A stretch of DNA of 64,000 bases from an uncultured Ruminococcus sp. (GTDB taxonomy: Bacteria > Bacillota > Clostridia > Lachnospirales > Lachnospiraceae): contig CAMMBV010000012.1 in the NCBI GenBank assembly GCA_946494335.1, forward strand, positions 1-64,000, given 5' to 3'. The position numbers were made by a program, and so were the translations under genes. The notes beneath the pieces were generated by a model. It made no database searches. It worked only from the letters and a program-made list of their open reading frames with translations, and had not been told where the DNA came from. Of this stretch, positions 51,336-59,657 are shown one piece after another (within the stretch, counting starts at the first letter, position 1; every line of letters begins with the position of its first letter).

Positions 51336-52999
51336 CGTTCAATCACATCCTTTACTGTCACAGCATCCGGAAAGATATTTCTGGCCATCCGGTTTGCTGC
51401 CGTTGTATAAAAACTGTTTCCTGTAAAAAAGTCTCTGGCCTTCTTGGAGGTCACGATACTGCCGTTGAAAAACATGGCGCAGGTATCTCCATAAGCTGCA
51501 CAGAATTCGATATCATGAGAAACCATCAGAATGGTAGTTCCTCTTTTCTTCAGGCCTGCAAAAATTTCTGCAAGCTTTTTCTTGTAAAAACCATCCAGTC
51601 CCTTGGTAGGTTCATCCAGAAGCAGAATCTGAGGTTCCAGAAGAAGAACCTTGGCAAGAGCCGCCCTTTGCTGCTCACCTCCGCTCAGATCATAGGGGTG
51701 CATCTTTAAAAGATGACCGATCTGTGTATCCTGGATTACCTGCTGGATCTTCTGCTCCTTTTCAGTTTTGCCCGCCTGCAGGTCAGCCGCCATCTCTTCC
51801 AGTTCTCCCAAAACAGAATCAGTTACAAACAGGCTCTGGGGATTTTGCGGCAGAACTCCCATAAAATGACGGAACATCTCTTTGTCTTTTATCTTCCGGA
51901 TATCCTTTCCTTCCAGAAAAATTTTCCCTCTGTAGGGTTTCCGAATCCCGCTCAGCAGTGAAAGTGTGGTCGTTTTTCCTGTGCCGTTTCCTCCCAGAAT
52001 GCAGAACAGCTCACCCTTTTTCACACGAAAAGACAGATCCTTAACCACATCCTGTCCTGTCTTTTCATAGCGGAACCACAGCTCTTTGGCATCTATTATC
52101 GTTTCTTTCTCTTCCTGCTTTTTTACATGCTTCTTCTTGATATTGTCCTTCTTCTGCGGCGTCTCAGTCTGTTTTTTCTTATAATGCTGTTCCAGCCAGT
52201 TTCTTCCTTCGCATACCGTAAGGGGACAAGTCCCCTCCTGTCCGCTGCCGTTATAAATCTGCACCGGACTTGGCATTGCCAGAAACAGGTCGTTATCCGC
52301 AAGGGCAGGCCCCACCTTTCTTGGACTGTCAAACATGAGCTGCCCCCCGTCCTCCAGTACCAGTACCTTATCCGCCATGGGAAAAACCTCTTCCAGCCTG
52401 TGCTCGATTAAAATAATCGTCGTTCCCAGTTCCGTATTGATTTTTTGTATCGTTGCCAGAAAATCACTGGCGGCAATAGGGTCAAGCTGAGATGTTGGTT
52501 CGTCAAGAACCAGCACTTTTGGCTGCATAGCCATGACAGAAGCAAGATTTAATATCTGCTTCTGGCCTCCCGACAGTTCTTCCACTCTTTTGGAAAACCA
52601 GTTCTGTATGCCGAAATAACTTGCCATCTCCGCCACTCTCAGCCGGATAGTCTGCTGATCATACCCAAGATTTTCTACTCCGAATGCCAGCTCATGCCAA
52701 ACCTTATCTGTTACAATCTGATTATCCGGACTTTGCAGCACATAACCTATATCAGATGCCTGCTGTCTCTGAGATACCTTTTCCAGCAGCTGCCCTTCAA
52801 AATAAATTTCTCCTGTCCTGACCCCATAAGGCGTCATCACTGTCTTGAAGTGCTTTAATAATGTTGTTTTTCCGCATCCTGATTTTCCGCAGATTACCAG
52901 AAATTCACCCTGTGTTATAGAAAAGTTGATCCCGTGAAGAGCAGGCTTTTCACTTTCCGGATAAAAAAAACTCAAATCCCTGATCTCAAATAATGCCAT
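51308..52999 (-). CDS. Fused double ECF ATPase (EcfA-EcfA')
   Basis: The product (563 residues from ATG 52999, after GGAGG) contains two complete ABC cassettes. The first has Walker A GKSGCGKTTLLKHF, signature ELSGGQKQILNLA, Walker B VLVLDEPTSQLDP and IEHRLEEVF. The second (from about residue 315) has GGNGTGKTTTLSLL, DLSGGEQQRAALAK, ILLLDEPTKGLDG and VSHDIEFC. Both sites look intact. A lysine-rich linker (QTETPQKKDNIKKKHVKKQ) joins them. In other ECF systems EcfA1 and EcfA2 are usually separate; here one chain replaces the pair. A longer frame to 53041 would lie within the EcfT gene and is not preferred. Confidence 0.92.
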   Translation of the reverse strand: MALFEIRDLSFFYPESEKPALHGINFSITQGEFLVICGKSGCGKTTLLKHFKTVMTPYGVRTGEIYFEGQLLEKVSQRQQASDIGYVLQSPDNQIVTDKVWHELAFGVENLGYDQQTIRLRVAEMASYFGIQNWFSKRVEELSGGQKQILNLASVMAMQPKVLVLDEPTSQLDPIAASDFLATIQKINTELGTTIILIEHRLEEVFPMADKVLVLEDGGQLMFDSPRKVGPALADNDLFLAMPSPVQIYNGSGQEGTCPLTVCEGRNWLEQHYKKKQTETPQKKDNIKKKHVKKQEEKETIIDAKELWFRYEKTGQDVVKDLSFRVKKGELFCILGGNGTGKTTTLSLLSGIRKPYRGKIFLEGKDIRKIKDKEMFRHFMGVLPQNPQSLFVTDSVLGELEEMAADLQAGKTEKEQKIQQVIQDTQIGHLLKMHPYDLSGGEQQRAALAKVLLLEPQILLLDEPTKGLDGFYKKKLAEIFAGLKKRGTTILMVSHDIEFCAAYGDTCAMFFNGSIVTSKKARDFFTGNSFYTTAANRMARNIFPDAVTVKDVIERCRTVRQQG

Positions 53000-53865
53000 T
53001 TTACATCCTCCATAATGTCCAGGATAAAAGGAAGAAAACATAATATTCCATAAGCGGTATATGTCAAAACTGCGATTATCCCCGGCTCATTTATTTCTAT
53101 CAGGGGATAATATAAAACTGTCACTTTTTTTAATATCAGCCCTGAAAATACGATTCCCCCCAACACCGCCATGATACACATCAGTCTGGTGTCTCTGCTG
53201 TCAAAACGATAAATGGAAAAGTTGTTTCTTCCCCTTAGTCCATATCCCCTCGAACGCATGGAATCAGCCGTTTCCACCGAATTTTCCAACGCCCAGGTTA
53301 TCATTACCGACAGAATTTTCATTCCATGCTTTGCACGCTGCAGAACATTTCCGTTGGTGACATCTCTTCCCACACATTTCTGCGCATCTGACACCTTTTG
53401 TATCTGTGCTTTGAATTTGGGAACAAATCTCAGCACCATGGAAAAGATCAGGGACATTGCCGGAATAATCTTTCCAAACAGATAAATAAATTTATCTGAT
53501 GTCATAACACACTGATAACAGGAAAACCAGTTCAGCACCGAAACAATCATCACACCGGACACCAGTCCGTATATGATGGACTCCAGTGTCAGAGGATTTC
53601 CCGTCTTAAAATACCCCAGTATCGTGGCTCCTTCATGATTGAAAAGAGGATTTAACAGTGTTGAAAGAATTAAAACAGGAAAAATCAGCCACAGCATGGT
53701 TTTTAACGCTTTTTTCCTTTTGAGATAGATATAGTAAACGGCTCCGCCTGCAAAAGAAAATCCCAAAAATACCGGATGCATCATAAACATGGTAATGGCA
53801 ATCACAAATATGAAATATGTAAATTCTATGACAGGATGATAGCCTGAAAAATTATCTTGCTCCAT
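52972..53865 (-). CDS. ecfT: ECF transporter transmembrane component EcfT
   Basis: The 297-residue membrane protein has about six to seven helices and the EcfT coupling region (about residues 160-225). That region contains RFVPKFKAQIQKVSDAQKC and the arginine motif ADSMRSRGYGLRGR, which contacts the ATPase. It overlaps the lipoprotein gene upstream by 14 bases and the ATPase gene downstream by 28. Its dedicated position in the operon suggests a group I, single-substrate ECF transporter. Confidence 0.9.
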   Translation of the reverse strand: MEQDNFSGYHPVIEFTYFIFVIAITMFMMHPVFLGFSFAGGAVYYIYLKRKKALKTMLWLIFPVLILSTLLNPLFNHEGATILGYFKTGNPLTLESIIYGLVSGVMIVSVLNWFSCYQCVMTSDKFIYLFGKIIPAMSLIFSMVLRFVPKFKAQIQKVSDAQKCVGRDVTNGNVLQRAKHGMKILSVMITWALENSVETADSMRSRGYGLRGRNNFSIYRFDSRDTRLMCIMAVLGGIVFSGLILKKVTVLYYPLIEINEPGIIAVLTYTAYGILCFLPFILDIMEDVKWHYLRSGI

Positions 53866-54718
53866 TTTGTGAACTCCAATCTATATCTCTGCCCAGATCT
53901 CTGCCCAGATCACAGGTGTAATTCCATTCGATGACGTCCCCATCCTGAACCACATAACGGCTGCAGCCATAATTGGGATACCATCCGTTGACACAGTACA
54001 TCCATCCGGAATTCTTTCCGCAGTCAAACTCATACAAATTGTTGATACCTTCTATATAATTTGAATTAAATCCCGGCACAAAAGAATATTCCATATGAAT
54101 CCTATTGTTCTGTGTCTCTCTTTGAAGAATGTCAAATACAGATTCACCTTCATAGAAAGATACTTCTCTCTGCGCATAAATCTGTCCATCCGATGGCACT
54201 AATGAATCCTTTCCGGCCGTCAGATCTCCCATATTATCTAAAATCGTGCTGCAGGAAATACTGAAATAGCAGGTGTTTTTCTTATTCTGATCAATTTCTA
54301 TATCTCCCGGCTCCACAGGATTCTGCATCCCCTCCGGAACGGGATCTGTCTGATATTCATCCTGCCCCTGGGATTCGCCGTCACTGTATGTAACTCCTTC
54401 TGTGGTTGTTCCATCTGAGTCAGAGCCGCTGCCCGTTCCCGTTTCCGATTTCGTCTTTTTTTCCTCATATTTGGAATAATCCACTTCATCGTCGCCTACG
54501 TCTGCGACATCCAGATATTCCTCCTCTTCCTCTTCTTTCTCCTCTTCTTTTGTGGGTTCAGCAGTTATTTCTTCTTCCTGCTCTTCCGGGTTCTCCGCCT
54601 GTACGGTTTCTTCCTCTGCCGGCGCATCACTGCTTTTATCTGCACATCCCGCTGCCATACATAAGATCAGCAGCAGAATCCCCATAAGCCTTATATATTT
54701 TCTCAGTTTACTTTTCAT
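53852..54718 (-). CDS. DUF4430 (transcobalamin C-terminal-like) lipoprotein
   Basis: The 288-residue product is a lipoprotein: ILCMAAGCADK gives the lipidated Cys near residue 25. A long acidic linker (about 30-140, runs of Glu) follows, then the DUF4430 domain (about 165-280). The domain contains SFYEGESVFDILQ, a NSGWMYCVNGWYPNYGC block and VQDGDVIEWNYTCDLGRDLG at the end. The fold is related to the C-terminal beta-domain of intrinsic factor and transcobalamin. The flanking genes encode the matching toroid domain and EcfT. I infer that it holds cobalamin at the outer membrane face for the ECF transporter. The start overlaps the upstream gene by 11 bases. Confidence 0.88.
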   Translation of the reverse strand: MKSKLRKYIRLMGILLLILCMAAGCADKSSDAPAEEETVQAENPEEQEEEITAEPTKEEEKEEEEEEYLDVADVGDDEVDYSKYEEKKTKSETGTGSGSDSDGTTTEGVTYSDGESQGQDEYQTDPVPEGMQNPVEPGDIEIDQNKKNTCYFSISCSTILDNMGDLTAGKDSLVPSDGQIYAQREVSFYEGESVFDILQRETQNNRIHMEYSFVPGFNSNYIEGINNLYEFDCGKNSGWMYCVNGWYPNYGCSRYVVQDGDVIEWNYTCDLGRDLGRDIDWSSQNGAR

Positions 54719-57485
54719 CTTTTTCTCCTCCTGTTCCCTTTTTCAGCAGATATATGCTTCTCCAATACAGAACTCCTATTATAACAGCCAGTGCCAGGAT
54801 CCCTGCCGCTGCTGCAAACCAGATTTTCTTATTGTCTGATTTTTCTGTCTCTCCTTCCCCTATAAAATATTCCACATCCTGGTCCGCATCCTTTACCGAA
54901 ACCGTTTCCCAGCTGTCGTCGTCTTCCAGCTTCAGTTCCTTTACTGACTTTGCCTTGGCTCTGGTATCGATAAAATAATCGCCGCCCATTTCAATCACAA
55001 ATTTTGTGCTTTTGTCCTTCACCTCAATCTTTTGTACAACCTCTGCTTTTCCTTCTTCTTCGTTATAACGAAACAGAATGTATTCGCCATCCTCCTTTTC
55101 TACCGGTACCTGAACCTGTACCTCTCCCGGGAAATTCCCCTTCTGCTGGAATGAAAAAATTTCCGGGTTTTCTGATAACAGTCTTATATTCTCTTCATTC
55201 TCGCTTTCCTTTTTTATACCAATGTTAATATCCGCCGCTTTGCTGATATCCTTTCCATTGATAATCATACTGTATTCTTTTCCGTCTTCCAGCTTTCCCT
55301 TCATCACAAGATTTTTATCTGTTCCTTTTATCTTTTCAAGCTGCTCTTTGGAGACGATATTGTCTTTCACATTTGCGGTTACCATATTACTGGTCACCGT
55401 GGTTTCACTGGAGCCGGAGCTTGTGTTTCGGCTGGAAGTCTGATTATTTCCGGAGCCTGAAGAAACCGATGTATTACTGGTTTTTGTCGTTGACTGCTTT
55501 TCATTGACTGTCGTTTCTTTTTGCGTCCCCGTAAGACTCGCCGTCGCTGCTTTATCCTGCACGGCACACAGACGGTACTGTCCGCCCTGGTCTGTCTGAA
55601 AGCTAAACTTACCATTTTTTACGTAGATTTTTTTCTGCTGTTTATAACTTCCCCCCTCTTTATGCTCCAGTTGATACCAGCCATCTGAAAACCTGCATGA
55701 TATCTCAAACTGAATCACCCCCGGAAGATCTCCACTTTCCTTAATCTGAAAATAAAAATCATTGTTTTTATAAGAGCTCTCTACGTCCGCTTTCATATCT
55801 TTTTTGTCATATGAATTCTTTCCGTACAAAGTGACAGAATATCCATCTCCCTGATATTCATAATCCTTTGATGAAATATTTACATTTTCAAATATCTCTT
55901 TCGCCAGAATTCCCTGTTCCAGTTTTTCCACAATAGTCTGCGCTTTCAATAAGTCCTTCTGATTATCCAGATAATTTCTGTTTGCTTCCGGTATCTGAAG
56001 ATACTGCTCTATTAAACGCTCTATCACTTTTTTGTCTTTCAGTGAAACTGACAGGGGATCTATCTGATTCCAAATTGCCGAATCCAGCTCCTGTACCTGT
56101 TGTTCCTGCCGCGCTATTTCCTGAGTCATACGGTTCAGCCTGGCTCTTATGTTTTCTTTTTCCTGAAACCTTCCCATCAGGTCAATCTCTGTCAGCAGCA
56201 GGTATACCTCATTTTTATCCTGCAGCGTTACCTGCTCCGGCAATTCATTCACGCGGTTCTGAAACGCCTGTACAACCTGTGGATCTTCTTCTTCCTCAGA
56301 TACCGATATCTGTACATCCGTCATATCGTAAAGAGAAGTCAGCCCGTCTTTTGCCCGGATATATGCCAGCAGAGCCAATGCTCCCTGATCTGTAGCCATA
56401 GCGTCTGCTTCTCCCTGCGGAGTATGGCTGAAACTTCCATCTGTATTCTGATAGGACATCACCGCATCCACGACGGAATTTCCATTCTTAATAAACCGGG
56501 AGTCTTCCAGCAGCGAGACATTTACAGATGACAGCGCAATCAGTACCTGTGCCGCGCTTTCCAGATTCTCTCCGTCTTCAGAGGCAAATCCTCCGTTTTC
56601 ACTCTGTGCTCCCGCTAAAAAGGCGATCCCGTCCTCCACTGCCTGCGACACGGCCCCATCGTTTCCTGCATATGGCTCCAAAGCCTGTATGGCCATGGAA
56701 GTCATATCCGGATCGGAAGTATTTCCGGAAAGAGCCCATCCCCCGTCTCTCAGCTGCGCATCCAGGATTTTACTGATTAAATTTTCCCTGGACGTCTGTA
56801 CTTTGCCAGCCGCCGTCTCTTCTTCCGACAACAGGGGAATCTCATATGAATGAGAATCCAGCGCGATCAGTGCAAAAATCGGCCCGTTTATTCCCTGATA
56901 AGTAACGCTTTCATAATCAGAAAGCATCGCCAGCAAATTATATCCGTTGACCGAATCGGGACGTATCCCTATGGAAGTCAGCGCCAGAATCACCCTGGAA
57001 TACTCTGTATATTTCGCATCATTAAGGACGCCCTGGTTCTGTTCCAGTGTCTGATACAAATTGGACAGATAATTTTTCTTGGCGCTTTCGGACAGATTTC
57101 CGTATCTTGCCATGGCAAGGACTGACCATTCTCCGCCAACGGTTCCTACAATCGGATTCTGAATATTGTTCTTCAGATATGTCATCGTCAGAAGCAATTT
57201 ATCCCCGACCCTATCCTCGCTCTCGGAAGTTTCTGCCTGCCCCAATATAAAAGCAGTATCATTTTCATCCATGATTCCCGGTATTTCCATCTCAGACTCG
57301 GAAAGTTCTTCCCCGTACAAGCCTGGTATTTCCCCTTCCGGTTCTGCATCCATCGTTCCTCTGATTTCTTCCTGAACCATCTCTCCTGTCAGCATTTCTC
57401 CCATAATCTCCAGAGGAGGGCTGCCTGCCGTCAGAATGGCCATGCACATAATAAATACTTTTACTGTTTTCTCTTTCATATTCAT
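54708..57485 (-). CDS. Membrane-anchored protein with intrinsic-factor-like alpha/alpha toroid
   Basis: The 925-residue product has an N-terminal hydrophobic export segment (about 8-27) and an acidic stretch. An alpha/alpha toroid follows (about 85-385), with squalene-cyclase-like repeats: RDGGWALSGNTSDPDMTSMA, NGGFASEDGENLESAAQVL and DGSFSHTPQGEADAMATDQG. The domain ends SLYDMTDV, the same junction as in the 1744-residue protein. A coiled coil (about 400-530), two beta domains (530-650 and 700-870), a Ser/Thr linker, a membrane helix (about 895-915) and a short basic tail complete it. It lacks DUF4430, which the next gene encodes. It is the first gene after the cobalamin riboswitch leader; ATG follows AGGGG. 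Confidence 0.85.
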   Translation of the reverse strand: MNMKEKTVKVFIMCMAILTAGSPPLEIMGEMLTGEMVQEEIRGTMDAEPEGEIPGLYGEELSESEMEIPGIMDENDTAFILGQAETSESEDRVGDKLLLTMTYLKNNIQNPIVGTVGGEWSVLAMARYGNLSESAKKNYLSNLYQTLEQNQGVLNDAKYTEYSRVILALTSIGIRPDSVNGYNLLAMLSDYESVTYQGINGPIFALIALDSHSYEIPLLSEEETAAGKVQTSRENLISKILDAQLRDGGWALSGNTSDPDMTSMAIQALEPYAGNDGAVSQAVEDGIAFLAGAQSENGGFASEDGENLESAAQVLIALSSVNVSLLEDSRFIKNGNSVVDAVMSYQNTDGSFSHTPQGEADAMATDQGALALLAYIRAKDGLTSLYDMTDVQISVSEEEEDPQVVQAFQNRVNELPEQVTLQDKNEVYLLLTEIDLMGRFQEKENIRARLNRMTQEIARQEQQVQELDSAIWNQIDPLSVSLKDKKVIERLIEQYLQIPEANRNYLDNQKDLLKAQTIVEKLEQGILAKEIFENVNISSKDYEYQGDGYSVTLYGKNSYDKKDMKADVESSYKNNDFYFQIKESGDLPGVIQFEISCRFSDGWYQLEHKEGGSYKQQKKIYVKNGKFSFQTDQGGQYRLCAVQDKAATASLTGTQKETTVNEKQSTTKTSNTSVSSGSGNNQTSSRNTSSGSSETTVTSNMVTANVKDNIVSKEQLEKIKGTDKNLVMKGKLEDGKEYSMIINGKDISKAADINIGIKKESENEENIRLLSENPEIFSFQQKGNFPGEVQVQVPVEKEDGEYILFRYNEEEGKAEVVQKIEVKDKSTKFVIEMGGDYFIDTRAKAKSVKELKLEDDDSWETVSVKDADQDVEYFIGEGETEKSDNKKIWFAAAAGILALAVIIGVLYWRSIYLLKKGTGGEKDEK

Positions 57486-57539
57486 CTCTTTCCCCTGAAT
57501 CCTATATCTCCCGCATTATATAACATTATTTTTGCGCAT

Positions 57540-57569
57540 AAAAAAAGCTGTGGCAAAAATGCCACAGCC
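57540..57569 (-). terminator. Riboswitch expression-platform terminator
   Basis: On the minus strand GCTGTGGC, loop ATTTTT, GCCACAGC, then a run of seven T. It lies 20 bases after the aptamer and 55 bases before the first gene, so it is the likely regulated terminator. Confidence 0.88.
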
Positions 57570-57589
57570 GTATTTCTGTGATAAAAAAC

Positions 57590-57784
57590 ACTTTTTGTAG
57601 GTCTTCTGACTCATGCTCCTGTGAGTCCACACATAACCTGTACCCTGCCTTCTCAGGTTCCCCCAATGGCTGACTTTCGCCAACGGATACAGACAAGCAT
57701 TTACAGCGGCGGTTCCGTATGGGATTTACACCCATTTCCCTTGTTCAGATGTATCACTTTTACCATGAAACATCCACAAAAAGT
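57590..57784 (-). ncRNA. Cobalamin riboswitch (canonical aptamer)
   Basis: Read on the minus strand, the 195-nt segment has the conserved cobalamin-aptamer blocks in order: GGGAA (57736-57740), GGTGTAAATCC, CCGCCGCTGTAA (57701-57712) and the B12-box-like AGTCAGAAGACCT (about 57599-57611). A closing stem ACTTTTTGT (near 57784) with ACAAAAAGT (57590-57598) is perfect over nine pairs. An intrinsic terminator follows. Ligand binding should repress the six-gene ECF operon. Confidence 0.9.
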
Positions 57785-57789
57785 TTTAA

Positions 57790-57884
57790 TTATACAGAAA
57801 CGACCTCCGCTGACTTATGCCTTGCACTCACAGCAAATTGTGCCGGATTCTCACCGGGCTTTTGATTAAGAGTTACTGTTATAA
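57790..57884 (-). ncRNA. Second, divergent cobalamin-aptamer-like element
   Basis: Directly upstream in the same leader, about 95 nt repeat the core pattern of the cobalamin aptamer: GGTGAGAATCC (57845-57855), TTTGCTGTGA (57828-57837) and AAGTCAGCGGAGGTC (57802-57816). The GGG/CCC pairing of the standard core is replaced by CAAA/TTTG. The ends can pair (TTATAACAG with CTGTATAA, one bulge). It starts about 19 nt after the predicted transcription start and has no terminator of its own. Confidence 0.6.
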
Positions 57885-57909
57885 AACATTCCTCATCGTA
57901 TCTAACAAG

Positions 57910-57938
57910 ATTATATACGCAAACGACATGAATGTCAA
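57910..57938 (-). promoter_or_regulatory. Consensus promoter of the cobalamin operon
   Basis: TTGACA (57933-57938), a 17-bp spacer and TATAAT (57910-57915) on the minus strand, a perfect sigma-A promoter. The transcript would begin near 57903 and include both aptamers. Confidence 0.9.
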
Positions 57939-57973
57939 TTTTTTTCTCAAAGCCAAACGCTCTGTTATATCAT

Positions 57974-58642
57974 CTATTCTGCTTCAATTACTTTAACGCC
58001 TTCATCGGTACCTACAATGATGCGTTTACACATTTTCAGGAACTGTCCCGTTTCCAGAACGCCGACAATCCCATTTACTTTTTTCTTTACATCTTCAATA
58101 TCAGCCGGAACACCCAGATGAAGATCAACGATATAATTACCGTTGTCTGTCACAAACAGTTCTCCGTCTTTCATCCGCATTTTCGGATTGAATCCATAGT
58201 CTTCCATTTTCTTAAACACGATCTGATATCCGTAGGGCAGTATCTCAATAGGAAGCGGAAAAGCTCCCAGAGCGTCCACCAGCTTGCTTTCATCCATGAT
58301 CCAGATCACTTCTTTTGCCAGATCTGCAACTACTTTTTCACGAAACAGGGCTCCGCCGCCGCCTTTGGTGGCGTTGAAATCTCCGTCGATCTCATCTACG
58401 CCGTCAATATCCAGATCGATGTGATCCACCTCATCGATATCCAGAAGCGGAATACCCAGCTCCCGCGCCTGCTGTTCTGTAGCTTTGGATGTGGGAACCG
58501 CCTGGATTTTCAGACCGTTTTTCACCATCTCGCCCACTTTGTCCACCATGTATCTGGCTGTGGAGCCTGTCCCCAGACCTACCACCATACCGTCTTTGAT
58601 ATACTCCGCTGCTTTTTCACCTGCAATTTTTTTCTGGTTCAT
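57974..58642 (-). CDS. rpiA: Ribose-5-phosphate isomerase A
   Basis: This pentose phosphate enzyme interconverts ribose 5-phosphate and ribulose 5-phosphate. The product (222 residues from ATG 58642, after GCAGGAGG) shows the RpiA motifs VGLGTGSTARYMVDK, DIDGVDEIDGDFNATKGGGG with the catalytic Asp pair, REKVVA, and MDESKLV with the conserved Lys. Length is normal. An in-frame ATG further upstream has no ribosome binding site and overlaps the HAD gene. It is followed by the consensus promoter of the cobalamin operon, with no terminator seen in between. Confidence 0.95.
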   Translation of the reverse strand: MNQKKIAGEKAAEYIKDGMVVGLGTGSTARYMVDKVGEMVKNGLKIQAVPTSKATEQQARELGIPLLDIDEVDHIDLDIDGVDEIDGDFNATKGGGGALFREKVVADLAKEVIWIMDESKLVDALGAFPLPIEILPYGYQIVFKKMEDYGFNPKMRMKDGELFVTDNGNYIVDLHLGVPADIEDVKKKVNGIVGVLETGQFLKMCKRIIVGTDEGVKVIEAE

Positions 58643-58704
58643 ATGTACCTCCTGCACACAACATTTTTCTATAAGTATACCACCTTTTTTTGTATCTGTC
58701 ACAC

Positions 58705-59544
58705 TTATTCTGAAGGCAGACACTTTAAAATCTCCCGCAGAGCATAAGCCACGCCGTCTTCATCGTGATTCTTCGTTATGTAGTTGGCAAAAGCTCTGCA
58801 TTTTTCCGATGCATTCCCCACAGCCACGCCATATCCTGCAAATTCCAGCATTTCCGCATCATTGTCGCCGTCGCCAAAGGCCGCTGTTTCCTTTGGCGGT
58901 ATGGCAAGCAGTTCTGTCACATATTTCAGACCGGAATGTTTTCCTGCCCGGCGATCGGAAATTTCAATGAGCTGTGACACTGACGAAGTAATATACACAT
59001 CGGGAGCCGCCTTTTGTATTCTTTCCCACAGTTTTTTCTTTCTGTCTGCGTCAGACACCACAATATCCATACTTTCCAGTCTGCCTGCATGTTCCAGGAT
59101 GAAATCTTCAATATTCTCGGTGACTTTCCTTGTTTTTCTGATGTACTCCACCCCCTGGGGTGATGTGCCGTACTTTTGCGGATCTGCCAGGAAGGCCGCA
59201 TCTGCATAAGCGTTTCCGTCCAAAAAGGCTTCATAAGCCACCGGTTCCCCTTTCAGCGCTTCCATGACCGCCCTCACCGCCTCTTCTTTGATGGTGTATC
59301 GTTTCAGGCATACGCCGTCCGCCACCCGGTAAACCGCCGCCCCATTGGAGGTAACCGCATATAAAATTCCCGGAATCCGCACCACATCTGCCGGAAGAGT
59401 ATGGAAGGAACGGCCGCTGGCTATGACCACACAGATGCCTTTCCTGATCAGCTCCTCTATGGCTTTTTTATTGGCATCGCCAAGTTTTCCTTCCCTGTTC
59501 AGGGTAGTCCGATCCAGATCCAGCGCAACACAGCTTATCTTCAA
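58705..59544 (-). CDS. HAD superfamily hydrolase, Cof type
   Basis: The 279-residue product has motif I ALDLDRTTLN, in which the usual DGT reads DRT, a change within motif I that keeps both aspartates. It also has motif II ASGRS, a C2 cap, the KHSGLKYV lysine and motif IV AFGDGDNDAEML. Such enzymes dephosphorylate sugar phosphates or flavin-related compounds. It lies 62 bases upstream of rpiA, same strand, and is divergent from the PHP phosphatase gene. Confidence 0.85.
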   Translation of the reverse strand: MKISCVALDLDRTTLNREGKLGDANKKAIEELIRKGICVVIASGRSFHTLPADVVRIPGILYAVTSNGAAVYRVADGVCLKRYTIKEEAVRAVMEALKGEPVAYEAFLDGNAYADAAFLADPQKYGTSPQGVEYIRKTRKVTENIEDFILEHAGRLESMDIVVSDADRKKKLWERIQKAAPDVYITSSVSQLIEISDRRAGKHSGLKYVTELLAIPPKETAAFGDGDNDAEMLEFAGYGVAVGNASEKCRAFANYITKNHDEDGVAYALREILKCLPSE

Positions 59545-59657
59545 TTGCCGCCTCCTCCTTTTCCTTTTTATCTATTGTAACCTCTGCTTTTCCAAAAAAC
59601 AACCTCCTTGACTTACAGACCGGTATAATGGCATAATTGATTCCAGGAGATGATGTT

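Noticed and set aside
57788..57796. TATAAT in the cobalamin leader read as a promoter -10
   Set aside because: No -35 stands at the right distance, and a perfect TTGACA/TATAAT promoter lies about 120 bases upstream. The sequence is better explained as the closing stem of the upstream aptamer.
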